Source: Hespellia sp. (GTDB lineage: Bacteria; Bacillota; Clostridia; Lachnospirales; Lachnospiraceae). From it: 45,164 bases of DNA. The DNA lies in NCBI GenBank assembly GCA_028693555.1, contig JAQUVD010000030.1:1-45164 (forward strand), read 5' to 3'. Position numbers and translations under genes: made by a program. Position 1 is the stretch's first letter. Every line of letters starts with the position of its first letter. Positions 8,919 through 18,394 of this stretch are shown here, one piece after another. Under the pieces are notes generated by a model, which worked only from the letters and a program-made list of their open reading frames with translations, searched no databases and was not told the origin of the DNA.

Positions 8919-11461
8919 TTTTCCTCACCATCTATATACTGAATTTTATAAATAAAACTTCCGTCTTCTTCATAAATCTGTTTGAATTTTACATACTCGT
9001 TTTCCAACTCTATTGGTTCAAACGCCAAAACATATTTTGCATCTGTCTTTTGAATATCTTCATACGATAGATTAACTTTAACCTGATCCAATGATATCAA
9101 TTCAAACGAAGTATTTTCATCTGTAAAATCAAATGAAATGTGTGCATACCTATTATATATTTGCTCATACTCATTTTTGGGATCCAATTTTTCCCACAGT
9201 TCGAGATTTGGATACGTATTCGTTGAGTTCAATGTCGGCGCTCCATTTGCCAATGCAAATCCAGCATTTAAAAACGATCCACCATATGTTATCCATTTAC
9301 TATCTGCATCATCCTCAAGTATTTTCTGAATTTCTTTACTTACTGGCTTTTGTGTAATTGCATCAAATCCTCTTGAAATTGGTCTTATATAAAAACTTGT
9401 AGCAACTGAAAATATGATGAATGCATAACATACATAATTTCTTACTTTTACATTCCGACAATATATAAGAGCAAATGAAAATGTTCCAACAACAACAGCA
9501 GAACATAATGCTCTCTTCCATGTCAAGAATTCAGGGAACACATTGTGACATATTATCACACTTATTGCTGTGGTCGCAACTGCTAATACAATTTTCATCC
9601 ATCTCTGAATTTCCTTTTTTTGAGTCAGATGGCTTAGTAAATATATAATCAGATAAATCTGAATAATCCCAACTATATCCGCTGTTCGATGAGCCGTAGA
9701 ATTTGTCAAGAAGAACACTTTTGCAATAATTGGAGGTAATCCAACTGATACATATAGGAACAAAATACAATCAACTATTAGCAGGCCTGTAAGTGTCCAA
9801 TCCTTCTTTTTGTTTTTAAACCAACTGTATATTGCAAGTATAGACGGTATTGGGAATAAGCTAAACACCATACTTCCTTCTGATGGATTATTTAAATCCT
9901 TAAATGCATATAAAAATGATTGTGCATAATAAAATAATTTTGTAATTGCACCACCACCATATTCACTTCTTTTTCCTGGATAAAGAGTATGTGTAATACT
10001 ATAAACATACTCTTGATTCAGCCAAAAATAATATCCAATAATTGAAACCGCAAATATTGCAGCTATACCTACAATTAGCCAATCTCCTCGTTTCAGTCTT
10101 TTTACTCTCTCCCAATTATCGTGAATTATTCCAATCAAAAAACAAACAATAACGAATCCCATTGGTACAATCCACGCTGGATACAAAGTAAGAACATAAT
10201 TTGCGAATAAGACCGCTACTCCAGCGCCCCACAGCCACTTTTTATAATATTTTTTCTCATATAAGAAATAATATGCACATACTACAGCTCCTTGTGCCCC
10301 TAATAAAAACCCAGGGAATCCCCACCATAGATAGAATGTTGATAAAATTTCTAATGCTGCTCCAGTCAACGCTATCAGTGCATTTCTTTTTGAGAACATA
10401 TAAAAGAATTCTATTGCCAATAGGAAACACAATAAAATTGGTGCATACCAACAAAAACTATACGCATATTCTGCCGGCAATATTGCATATGCAAATTGAA
10501 ATGGATTCTTCCCAATCGTACTATATCCTAAATATACACCATTTATACTGTTTAGAGTTTTTGTTCCTCTGGCAATCTCATTATATTGACTATATTTCCC
10601 ATCAGCAATAGATGCTAATTTGCTCGGTGTTTCAACCACGTAGTCATCAGAACGAATAGAACGTTCTTTTCCAAAAATTGGTGTAGAGAATTCACTGCTC
10701 TCATTTGGTTGTATGATTTGATTATATACCGCAATTGATTCTCCGTGAAATTTATTCGCAACTAAAAACAAAAGCAGTAATCCAGCAACAATCCATCTCT
10801 TTCGGAACAACCAATCATACATTTCTTTGATATGAAATACAAAATGCATTCCCAAAAAAATAAGTGTAAGACATAGAATTTCCCATTGGCAGAAAAATCT
10901 TCCCCATTGAATCTGAGCCATATTATTTTTAACTTTTTGAAGTAATGATATTTTTTCTTTTGTATCATTAATTACAATTTTTTTTAGATTAAAATTAACA
11001 TTTTTCTGATCTCCAATATCAATTCTTAATGATGTGATATTTTTCTGATACAGAATTATCTTGCTTTTTTTTGTTCCTTTTTCTATTGTTGTTTTTATGG
11101 AAGCCTCTTCACTATATCCCAAATTATTTCGGTTGTAGTAAATTTGAGTATTAAGGTTCTGCTGGATTTCTTGATCAAACTCAATTGTTATCTCAGCCAC
11201 ATTTACATTGTTTAATGTCAGTTCTAGTTTAGGATCCTCGTCAGTAGACACATAATTGTCACCCTCTATATCATAGCCTTCATGTTTAATATTTTTTTCG
11301 CCAACAACTTGTTCTGAAACATTTTGTTCAAAAAGACTTTGTCTAAAACAATTAACAATATGAGCTTTAATTCCCCACAAAAAAAAGATTGATAATAATA
11401 TTGCTCCAAGTATTGTAACTATAATTTTCTTTTTTTGTATTTCTTTCATTTTTTCATTCAC
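8915..11461 (-). CDS. large polytopic membrane protein, probable GT-C-type glycosyltransferase
   Basis: An 848-residue integral membrane protein. One transmembrane helix near residues 12-32 is followed by a soluble, probably extracellular, beta-rich domain (about 45-190), then a dozen or more hydrophobic segments, and a soluble C-terminal domain (about 715-848). The first large loop contains GKERSIRSDDYVVETPSKLAS, close to an IRSDEW-type motif I know from uncharacterised membrane proteins of polysaccharide loci. The layout, acidic residues after an early helix and a periplasm-facing tail, fits GT-C enzymes that use polyprenyl-phosphate sugars. Such a donor could come from the GT2 and DUF2304 pair at 25366-26415. 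The start is uncertain: the frame opens with GTG at 11461 and the next candidate is ATG at 11449, neither with a well placed RBS. It overlaps the downstream gene by four bases. Confidence 0.7.
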   Translation of the reverse strand: MNEKMKEIQKKKIIVTILGAILLSIFFLWGIKAHIVNCFRQSLFEQNVSEQVVGEKNIKHEGYDIEGDNYVSTDEDPKLELTLNNVNVAEITIEFDQEIQQNLNTQIYYNRNNLGYSEEASIKTTIEKGTKKSKIILYQKNITSLRIDIGDQKNVNFNLKKIVINDTKEKISLLQKVKNNMAQIQWGRFFCQWEILCLTLIFLGMHFVFHIKEMYDWLFRKRWIVAGLLLLFLVANKFHGESIAVYNQIIQPNESSEFSTPIFGKERSIRSDDYVVETPSKLASIADGKYSQYNEIARGTKTLNSINGVYLGYSTIGKNPFQFAYAILPAEYAYSFCWYAPILLCFLLAIEFFYMFSKRNALIALTGAALEILSTFYLWWGFPGFLLGAQGAVVCAYYFLYEKKYYKKWLWGAGVAVLFANYVLTLYPAWIVPMGFVIVCFLIGIIHDNWERVKRLKRGDWLIVGIAAIFAVSIIGYYFWLNQEYVYSITHTLYPGKRSEYGGGAITKLFYYAQSFLYAFKDLNNPSEGSMVFSLFPIPSILAIYSWFKNKKKDWTLTGLLIVDCILFLYVSVGLPPIIAKVFFLTNSTAHRTADIVGIIQIYLIIYLLSHLTQKKEIQRWMKIVLAVATTAISVIICHNVFPEFLTWKRALCSAVVVGTFSFALIYCRNVKVRNYVCYAFIIFSVATSFYIRPISRGFDAITQKPVSKEIQKILEDDADSKWITYGGSFLNAGFALANGAPTLNSTNTYPNLELWEKLDPKNEYEQIYNRYAHISFDFTDENTSFELISLDQVKVNLSYEDIQKTDAKYVLAFEPIELENEYVKFKQIYEEDGSFIYKIQYIDGEEK

Positions 11462-11503
11462 TATGCTAAAGCATATTCACCTTCCTCGTTTTTGTTATAT
11501 TGA

Positions 11504-13462
11504 TCAAGCAAGTGTTGTTGTTAGTATCTTGATTACACAAATTGTTTGTAAAACAAATATTGAAACCAGCATCTCTTTATCTATATTTTTTTCTAAAACT
11601 AGCACCTTATTTCTTAGTAAGCAAATAATAAATGGTAGAAACGGTAAGAAATATCTTCCTTGTACTCCACGTATTAAATCATGTGAGGCTGGGGTCCATC
11701 CGATCCACATCCCTCCCATAACCAACAGTACACATATCAGACAAATGCTTCCCATCAATAGTTTTTGTGGGATAGTAACTTCATATAAATCATTGTATTT
11801 AACTTTTATACTCCCAAGAATTACAAGGATTGCAAATGCAAACACAAGACAACTCATCATTGGAATATTAAACCAACCTAAATCTTTTCCAATTATATTA
11901 ACGATCCAATCATCTGATAATTCCCAAAAACTATTAATTAACACATACATACTATGGATTGGATTTGCCAAAACCATCTTAGCAGTATAACCATTCTCGC
12001 CTGCCCATTCTATATAGTTTGAATTATTTGTAATAGCACCTTTTGCAACGGATAGAGTTTGACTAATAAACCATATCATCCATATAACTAGCATGCTTGT
12101 ACATCCAATAAGGTACTTTTTCTTGTTTCCAAGTTTTACATAAGGAATAAAAAGAATAAGTAATACAATTGGAATATAAGCACCTGATTTACTTCCAACA
12201 ACTATCATTCCTGTTAATGCAGGCACAATCACATCTTTAATACAGATGGATTCTTTTTGATATACTAAATAAAGTACATATGATATGAAAAGGAACGAAG
12301 CCCCATTGATAATTGCATCGTAAGAATATGAAGCTGCTAAATGTAAAGTCATTGGAAACAGACATATTGATACTAATGCCATCTTACCAAATGGAATCTT
12401 TTTCACTGCAAAAAAAGTGCAAAGCACAAAGAATGCAAAATTGAATAATCTTCCCATATAAAAGATCCATATATTGTTAAAATGCAAAACCCTTCCAACT
12501 GTTATTCCGAAAGCGGCCATAAAGTGAAGATAAAAGGGTACTTGTATCAACTGAGGTCTGTTTTGATTCGTGCTTACATCATTTCGATCTCCTTTTAGTG
12601 ACTCACAAAGCAATCGATATGATTCAATAGACGATGGTATGGAAATAATATCTCCCCCATCAACTGGATCTAATTCCTCTTTTGTGAGATGCATAAGCTG
12701 ATTAGATCTTGCATACGCATTACTATAGTGAGCAGCCTCGTCTGGTATGGCATTTGGTTTCATAATAAACATATATATGATTCCAAAGCCAATCACCAAA
12801 CCCAAATAAATATATGGAACTGAATTTATTCTCTTTACAAATAGGATCCATAAAATGAATGACAGTAAAAACACAAAGCAAAAGCCCAATACATAAATAA
12901 CACGTAAAAAAGAATTTGTTTTTGCCAATACCATTGAAAAAGATAAATTCACATCCTTTGCCACATCATTTTTGTAAAGTGAAAATCCTTTTCTAGAAAG
13001 CTCATTTGATAACAACACAATTTCATGGTTCTCGTCTATTCCAGATATACCAGTAATATTTAATGAATATGTGTTTCCTTTCTCTGTATTCACTAAATTG
13101 TCAAAAATAACTTGTGTTGCACCACCGTTAGGAGAATCCTTTAAATCGATTGTTTTGACAGCCAATGTATTCTGTTGATCATCTTGGATTGAAACATCTA
13201 CAATTCCATTTAAACTTTCACTCTTCTTTGAGCTAAAATACACGATAATTCCTTGAATCTGTTCTTTTGTCAAAAAATCCTGTTTAATATGCGTTCCGTC
13301 TGATATGGGTACGCGTTTTTCTCCTTGAACTATCATTGTTTCAACACAATTACCACCATACTTTGGAACAATCATTTTTTGATAAAAAAACACACCCAAA
13401 AATAAAAGTAATAAAGTCCAGCCCCCTAATATACAATAACTCTTTTTGCTTATTAACTTCAC
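11504..13462 (-). CDS. DUF2142 family polytopic membrane protein
   Basis: A 652-residue membrane protein. A first helix (about 10-28) is followed by a soluble segment of some 160 residues and then ten or more helices. The sequence PDEAAHYSNAYARSN after the second helix, ASYSYDAIINGASF in the middle and GRYFLPFLPFIICLL near the end are the conserved blocks of DUF2142, a family found in polysaccharide clusters and resembling GT-C membrane glycosyltransferases. The likely role is transfer of a side-chain sugar outside the membrane, or handling of the polymer; this is inference. The start is GTG, decided by AGGAG six bases upstream. It follows the lysozyme gene by 42 bp with no terminator between, so it is probably transcribed from the promoter at 15919-15948. 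Confidence 0.8.
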   Translation of the reverse strand: MKLISKKSYCILGGWTLLLLFLGVFFYQKMIVPKYGGNCVETMIVQGEKRVPISDGTHIKQDFLTKEQIQGIIVYFSSKKSESLNGIVDVSIQDDQQNTLAVKTIDLKDSPNGGATQVIFDNLVNTEKGNTYSLNITGISGIDENHEIVLLSNELSRKGFSLYKNDVAKDVNLSFSMVLAKTNSFLRVIYVLGFCFVFLLSFILWILFVKRINSVPYIYLGLVIGFGIIYMFIMKPNAIPDEAAHYSNAYARSNQLMHLTKEELDPVDGGDIISIPSSIESYRLLCESLKGDRNDVSTNQNRPQLIQVPFYLHFMAAFGITVGRVLHFNNIWIFYMGRLFNFAFFVLCTFFAVKKIPFGKMALVSICLFPMTLHLAASYSYDAIINGASFLFISYVLYLVYQKESICIKDVIVPALTGMIVVGSKSGAYIPIVLLILFIPYVKLGNKKKYLIGCTSMLVIWMIWFISQTLSVAKGAITNNSNYIEWAGENGYTAKMVLANPIHSMYVLINSFWELSDDWIVNIIGKDLGWFNIPMMSCLVFAFAILVILGSIKVKYNDLYEVTIPQKLLMGSICLICVLLVMGGMWIGWTPASHDLIRGVQGRYFLPFLPFIICLLRNKVLVLEKNIDKEMLVSIFVLQTICVIKILTTTLA

Positions 13463-13504
13463 CGTTTTCTCCTACTTCTCTATTTTAAATCCTTTTAAAA
13501 ATTA

Positions 13505-15880
13505 TTATTTTACAATCGATGGCTCTTTTCCCGAATCTTCTTCAGTAAATGTATCACCTTTTTTCACAAGTTTTATTTGGATTCCTTCCACTGGTTTTGC
13601 ACATCCCTGTGTTCCAGACATCTCACCATTCTTTGTCCATCCGAGCCATCCATAATCGCTTACATGTGTTCTGTAATATATATCATAGTTGTCTGCCATC
13701 TCGCCAGTTAATTCAATTTTCATTGCTTCAATTGATAATGCTTTTCCTGTCGTTCCTGCAATCTGACCATCCCTATTCCAGTTTTGCCAGCCAACATTTC
13801 TCACATGGGCCTGATATCTAATACCGCCTGCATACGGAGTGCTCTTCAATGCAATTGCTAATGCTTCAACTGCTAATGCTTTTCCTGTTGTACCTGCAAT
13901 ATCACCATTTTTAGAAACCGATTGCCAGCCAATATTTCTTACATGAGCCTGATATTCAACATCAGGTTGTTTCGTTTGAAATGCATTTCCTGTTACAATA
14001 GTATCTGAATCTGATTTTTGCACAACTTTGACCTGAATAGCTTCAATTCCATAATTATAGTTGCTTGTACCCGCTTCTTCACCATCTTTTGCCCAGCCGA
14101 GCCATCCTATATTTGTGACATGTACTCTATAATACACACTGTATTCTTGAGAATCCACTTCAATTTTCAAAGCTTCTATCTTTTTAGCTTTCCCTACCGT
14201 TCCTGAGATATCATCATTGGTTACACTCTTCTGCCAACCTTCTCCTGGAACATAACTAGCATATTTGAAATTTAGTTTTCCTTTTCCGTCATTCAGTTTA
14301 AATGCTTCAATTCCAAGGGATTTTCCAGTTGTACCTGATATTTCATTATTGCCAACTGGAGCTTGCCACCCTATTTCGCTTACATGTGCTGTAGTTTTCA
14401 ACTGAAAAGAAGAATCCTGATAGTAATATGGATTATCAGTATTTCCAGGTGCTGCTGACCCTGCTGGTAACAAGATTAACTGAAGTGCTTCCATTTGATA
14501 ATCATACCCCACTGAACCTGCTTCATTACCATCCTTTGCCCAATCGAGCCAGCCAAAATTTGAAACATGCGCTCTATAGTATAAAACATACTGTTCTGCA
14601 TTGTCCCCAGTTAATTTGATTCGAATAGCTTCGATTTTTTTATTTAGTCCAACTGTTCCAGCTATTTCTCCATCCTGTACGTAATCTTGCCAACCAATGC
14701 CTTCAACATATGTTTGATACTCTATTCCTATTCCCAAATCATAATTCGTAACAAACTCTACAGCCTCTATATGTTTGTTTTGTCCAATTGTACCTGTAAT
14801 CAAACCATTCGACATTAAACTTTGCCAGCCTATATCTTGTACATGGGATTGATATTGAACTGCATTAATCAAATTAGCGGGAATATTATATTTATTTCCT
14901 TCACCATGATCTGCTGGATACCCTATCAGATAGTTCATATCTACATAACCTGAAATACCCGCAACTGTTCCTGCTGATGAATACTGCCAAATTGCATAAT
15001 CCCCTTCATATTCACATGTTGTGTTATATTGTGCCACCCAGCGATGCCATTTCGAAAAGCAGGGATCTGTCAAAAAGTGATTCCACCAGTTTGTATTAGC
15101 ATAAACTCCCACTGCATAACCTGCGTTATTAATCGTAGTGCAAAATGTGTTCGCTATTGTAGCCAAATTTGCATTACTTCCTGCAACAGGCTGTCCGTTT
15201 GATAATTGATCTTCCATATCAAAATAAACTGGATATGTCAAATTATGACCTGCTATCAGACGTAGTACGTGCTGTGCTTCACTTTGAGCACCGGCAGTTG
15301 TTGTAGCATATGAATAAATATATACTCCAAAAGGAATCCCAAGTCTTTCACATTCTGAGACATTTCTCTCCCAGAAATCATCATCCTGGCTTGAAATATT
15401 ATCTCCATATCCACATCTCAAAATTGCAAAATCAATTCCAGACGCTTTCACTTTTTCCCAATCAATATTTCCATTATGTTCTGAGACATCAATTCCTTTT
15501 TTTGTTGAATTCGGATTATATGGCGACGCAAACATTGAAATATCTGATTCTGTTTTTCCGCTATCTAATTCACCATTTGTATATCGCCAACTGTTTGCAT
15601 TATCATTTTGTTCATTTGGATTTTTATTAATCACAGTGTTCTCTGTATTTAAAACCTCTGTACTTGGTTCAACAGTATTACTACTGTCTTTCTCTTCATT
15701 TTCCAATTGTTCATCGCTTGTTTGTTCTTCCAACTTAGAATTTTCATCTATCTCTGTTTGATTTGATACATCTTCTTTTACACTGTTTCCTAGTTCTTCT
15801 GCATCAATAGGTTGCACATTTATAAACACATTTGTGAATACGAATGTACAAATCAGTAACAAAGTGACCATCTTTCTCAT
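13505..15880 (-). CDS. secreted GH25 lysozyme with nine ChW repeats
   Basis: A 791-residue exported muramidase. Residues 1-27 are a signal peptide ending in PIDA, and 28-120 are an acidic, low-complexity spacer. Residues about 128-320 are a glycoside hydrolase family 25 domain: GIDVSEHNGNIDW with Asp131, YFDMED with the catalytic pair Asp221 and Glu223, and the closing AIWQYSSAG and VDMNYL. From residue 341 to about 772 there are nine ChW repeats in three triads, each triad ending with a YxxYYRxHV-type repeat. The enzyme should cut the MurNAc-GlcNAc backbone, with the ChW array holding it at the wall. It has its own promoter (TTGACA at 15943-15948) and RBS GAAGGAAG, and it starts the unit that continues into the DUF2142 and glycosyltransferase genes. 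Autolysin, remodeller or effector cannot be told apart. Confidence 0.93.
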   Translation of the reverse strand: MRKMVTLLLICTFVFTNVFINVQPIDAEELGNSVKEDVSNQTEIDENSKLEEQTSDEQLENEEKDSSNTVEPSTEVLNTENTVINKNPNEQNDNANSWRYTNGELDSGKTESDISMFASPYNPNSTKKGIDVSEHNGNIDWEKVKASGIDFAILRCGYGDNISSQDDDFWERNVSECERLGIPFGVYIYSYATTTAGAQSEAQHVLRLIAGHNLTYPVYFDMEDQLSNGQPVAGSNANLATIANTFCTTINNAGYAVGVYANTNWWNHFLTDPCFSKWHRWVAQYNTTCEYEGDYAIWQYSSAGTVAGISGYVDMNYLIGYPADHGEGNKYNIPANLINAVQYQSHVQDIGWQSLMSNGLITGTIGQNKHIEAVEFVTNYDLGIGIEYQTYVEGIGWQDYVQDGEIAGTVGLNKKIEAIRIKLTGDNAEQYVLYYRAHVSNFGWLDWAKDGNEAGSVGYDYQMEALQLILLPAGSAAPGNTDNPYYYQDSSFQLKTTAHVSEIGWQAPVGNNEISGTTGKSLGIEAFKLNDGKGKLNFKYASYVPGEGWQKSVTNDDISGTVGKAKKIEALKIEVDSQEYSVYYRVHVTNIGWLGWAKDGEEAGTSNYNYGIEAIQVKVVQKSDSDTIVTGNAFQTKQPDVEYQAHVRNIGWQSVSKNGDIAGTTGKALAVEALAIALKSTPYAGGIRYQAHVRNVGWQNWNRDGQIAGTTGKALSIEAMKIELTGEMADNYDIYYRTHVSDYGWLGWTKNGEMSGTQGCAKPVEGIQIKLVKKGDTFTEEDSGKEPSIVK
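13565..14860 (-). repeat. ChW repeat array of the lysozyme, 9 copies in 3 triads
   Basis: Nine repeats of about 45 residues (PF07538-type, core GWQ then AGTTG then EAxxI). Copies 3, 6 and 9 form a distinct subtype with YYR before the His and GWLxWxKDG after it. Copy 4 is the most divergent, with TTAHVSEIGWQ and a shortened end. Linkers after copies 3 and 6 are rich in Gly, Ala, Pro, Ser and Asn. Confidence 0.9.
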
Positions 15881-15918
15881 ATTATTCTTCCTTCTCTTAT
15901 GAATTATTTTTATTTTTC

Positions 15919-15948
15919 AGTATATCATTATTCACTTATCAATGTCAA
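15919..15948 (-). promoter_or_regulatory. sigma-A promoter of the lysozyme-glycosyltransferase unit
   Basis: On the minus strand a perfect -35 TTGACA (15943-15948) is followed by 18 bp and the -10 TATACT (15919-15924), about 39 bp before the lysozyme ATG. It is the only good promoter seen between 25 kb and the left edge, so it probably drives the lysozyme and everything downstream of it. Confidence 0.75.
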
Positions 15949-15987
15949 TTCAGCTATACTTTTTGACCACTCTTCTATATGCTCGAA

Positions 15988-16019
15988 AAGCGAAGACAAG
16001 TCATAACTTATCTTCGCTT
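15988..16019 (-). terminator. terminator-like hairpin after the VanW-ChW gene
   Basis: A nine-base perfect stem (AAGCGAAGA with TCTTCGCTT) is extended by a four-base inner stem around a CATA loop. It begins 11 bases after the stop codon of the VanW gene. The T-run on the minus strand is short (TTTT), so efficiency may be moderate. Confidence 0.65.
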
Positions 16020-16029
16020 ATTTGATATA

Positions 16030-18372
16030 TTAATTAAAATACCATGAATCAGGAAGTTCACCAATACTCACTGCTTTCCCATTTTTATAGTAAATTCTTC
16101 TAGCACTTGCTGAATGAATACCCGTCAGCCATGATTCAACTCTTATTTCATCATACCAGGCCACATGATTTCCATGCATTTCTACCGTCAAAACATTGCC
16201 CTCTGTTCTAGTTGAAATTGTAAGAGGATATCCTAAATCATTTCTCAATTTTAAATCTGATGTCCCGTAGTCTACCATTGCATCTAAACCACGTGGCACA
16301 TATGTAGAGGAAATCGTATGATTTCTACGTTCCACTATTGTAAGTCCTGCTCTGATTGCTGCTCCATATAACGTTGTAGACGCTTGGCAGATACCTCCTC
16401 CATATCCAACGCCTCCAACAACGCCTGCTAATAAGTATCCATTGTCCTTACCACAATAGCCCGTTGTCCCATTAAATGAAAGGGTTTGACCAGGCTGAAG
16501 AACTATTCCATTAAATTGAGCCAATGCTCTTGACATATTGTAAGTTCCGTTTGCATTATTAGTCGAAATTGTTGAAAATCTACTCAGCAATATCTTGTAT
16601 CTAGATGTTGTAAAGCAATTGTCAGTTGATCCTGGTGCTGGTGTATCCTTCGATACAATACGAATTCTGATTGCTTGGATTTTATATGCAATACCTGATG
16701 ATCCGGCAGACTGTCCATTTTTCGCCCATCCAAGCCATCCATAATTATCAATATGAACCTGATAATAAATATCTGCATATTTTGCAAGTTCTCCGGTCAG
16801 ACGAAGTTGTATAGCTTCCATCTGTTTTCCGCTACCCGCAGTTCCGGCATCTTGTCCATCACTACACCAATCTAACCAGCCATCATTTTGAACATGTGCA
16901 CGGTATTCTACACCACCAATGTAACCATTTTCAGCATTGCTAGCATTCACATGAATAGAATCAAGCCCCTTATTCATACCTGTAGTTCCTGATATATTTC
17001 CATCAGTAACATCTCCCTGCCATCCCGTTCCTTGTACATATGTTCCATAATTGACTCCACTCAGTTCCGTTGCCTGTAGACTGCTTCTTGTATCAATTTG
17101 CGGTGCATTGGTTGAATCTTTTGGATATAATGCGATTTGAATAGCTTCTATTGCTACCGCATATCCAACTGACCCTGCAATTCCACCATTTTTAGTCCAT
17201 CCAAGCCATCCAAATCTTGAAATGTGTGTACGATAATAAATATCATATTTTTCTGCCATTTCGCCTGTCAATTGGATTTGTATGGCTTCCATTCTCAACC
17301 CTCTTCCAGTTGTTCCTCCAATTTTACCATTCATTACCCAATCAGATGACCAACCTATATCAGCACTATGTACTTTATATTGCACATCTCCTAAAACGTC
17401 TTGGTCATATAAAGAAATGTTGATTGCCTCCATACGTTTTCCTTGACCAACAGTTCCTGCAATTGCACCATCGTCTTTAGCCGCCATCCAACCATTAGAT
17501 GATACATGTGCACTATATTTAATAAGTGGTTTAACAAATGATTGCTCATTTTCGCTCAAATTTTCAGGTTCACTTTCTCCTTTTTTTTGTAAAAGGATTT
17601 TAATAGCTTCTATCTTTTTTCCTTTTCCCTGACTTCCTGCCGCCTCTCCATTGCTTGTCCATTTCAGCCAGCCATAGTCAGAAATATGTACCGTGTAATA
17701 AATATCATATTCCTCTGCAATTTTTCCAGTTAACCGAATTCTAATCGCCTCCATTTGAAGACTTCTTCCTATTGTTCCAGCAATATTCCCATTACTTGTC
17801 CAATCTTTTTGCCAACCAATATCAGAGACGTGTGTCTGATATTCGATTCCACCATCCACTTGCAACTTAGAATCCTCCTTCTGATTCTCTTGTTGCACTG
17901 CTTTTAACGAAATTGCGATTGCCTCCATGCGTTTTCCTTTACCCGTTGTCCCTGCTAGCTCTCCATTTTTTGATACATTCTGCCAGCGAAAATCTTGAAC
18001 ATATGCCTGATATTCCAATGTGATATCACTCGCAAATTGGGGCTCTGCACTCATTTTTTCTATATTCTCTTCATTTACTGGAGCATCTTCATTTACTGGA
18101 GCATCTTCATTTACTGGAGCATCTTCATTTACTGAATCATCCTCTTCTACTGAAGCATCCTCATCTGTTAGGATACCGTTTTCTCCCGATTGTTCTTCGT
18201 TTCCTATATCCGGAGATGTTTCTTCAAACGCTTCATTCACAGTCTCTTCAGAAACTGGCATAATATCTTCATTATTATTTTGAGAAACATCTGCTGCGAT
18301 AATGTTCATGTTGCTTGGCACTATTAATGTTAGCAATAATAATACTGGTAATATCTTGATCCGTTTTTTCAT
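16030..18372 (-). CDS. secreted VanW-domain protein with nine ChW repeats
   Basis: An exported protein of 780 residues if started at 18372. That ATG, encoding MKKRIKILPVLL, has AAGGAG upstream and gives a proper signal peptide; the longer frame to 18414 would overlap the transpeptidase gene and spoil the signal. After the signal comes an acidic spacer with a six-residue tandem repeat (APVNED), then nine ChW repeats in three triads (about residues 119-574), then a C-terminal VanW domain (about 585-780) with the family blocks GGGICQASTTLY near residue 660 and TYVPRGLDAMVDYG. VanW was named from vancomycin-resistance clusters and its chemistry is unsettled. The gene starts 22 bp after an L,D-transpeptidase gene that also carries nine ChW repeats, which suggests a joint role in wall crosslinking. 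The first ChW repeat reads FRW where the others have GW. Confidence 0.9.
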   Translation of the reverse strand: MKKRIKILPVLLLLTLIVPSNMNIIAADVSQNNNEDIMPVSEETVNEAFEETSPDIGNEEQSGENGILTDEDASVEEDDSVNEDAPVNEDAPVNEDAPVNEENIEKMSAEPQFASDITLEYQAYVQDFRWQNVSKNGELAGTTGKGKRMEAIAISLKAVQQENQKEDSKLQVDGGIEYQTHVSDIGWQKDWTSNGNIAGTIGRSLQMEAIRIRLTGKIAEEYDIYYTVHISDYGWLKWTSNGEAAGSQGKGKKIEAIKILLQKKGESEPENLSENEQSFVKPLIKYSAHVSSNGWMAAKDDGAIAGTVGQGKRMEAINISLYDQDVLGDVQYKVHSADIGWSSDWVMNGKIGGTTGRGLRMEAIQIQLTGEMAEKYDIYYRTHISRFGWLGWTKNGGIAGSVGYAVAIEAIQIALYPKDSTNAPQIDTRSSLQATELSGVNYGTYVQGTGWQGDVTDGNISGTTGMNKGLDSIHVNASNAENGYIGGVEYRAHVQNDGWLDWCSDGQDAGTAGSGKQMEAIQLRLTGELAKYADIYYQVHIDNYGWLGWAKNGQSAGSSGIAYKIQAIRIRIVSKDTPAPGSTDNCFTTSRYKILLSRFSTISTNNANGTYNMSRALAQFNGIVLQPGQTLSFNGTTGYCGKDNGYLLAGVVGGVGYGGGICQASTTLYGAAIRAGLTIVERRNHTISSTYVPRGLDAMVDYGTSDLKLRNDLGYPLTISTRTEGNVLTVEMHGNHVAWYDEIRVESWLTGIHSASARRIYYKNGKAVSIGELPDSWYFN
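16651..18018 (-). repeat. ChW repeat array of the VanW protein, 9 copies in 3 triads
   Basis: Nine ChW repeats in A-B-C order. The third member of each triad begins DIYY (DIYYTVH, DIYYRTH, DIYYQVH). Copy 7 has the most altered tail (LDSIHV in place of EAIxI). Copy 1 lacks the Gly of the GW core. Confidence 0.9.
18068..18139 (-). repeat. 18-bp tandem repeat in the VanW gene spacer
   Basis: Three exact 18-bp units (18068-18121) and a fourth diverged unit (18122-18139) encode the hexapeptide APVNED in the acidic spacer between signal peptide and ChW array. Because the unit is a multiple of three, copy-number change would alter spacer length without breaking the frame. Confidence 0.9.
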
Positions 18373-18394
18373 CTCATCTTCTCTCCTTGCCACT

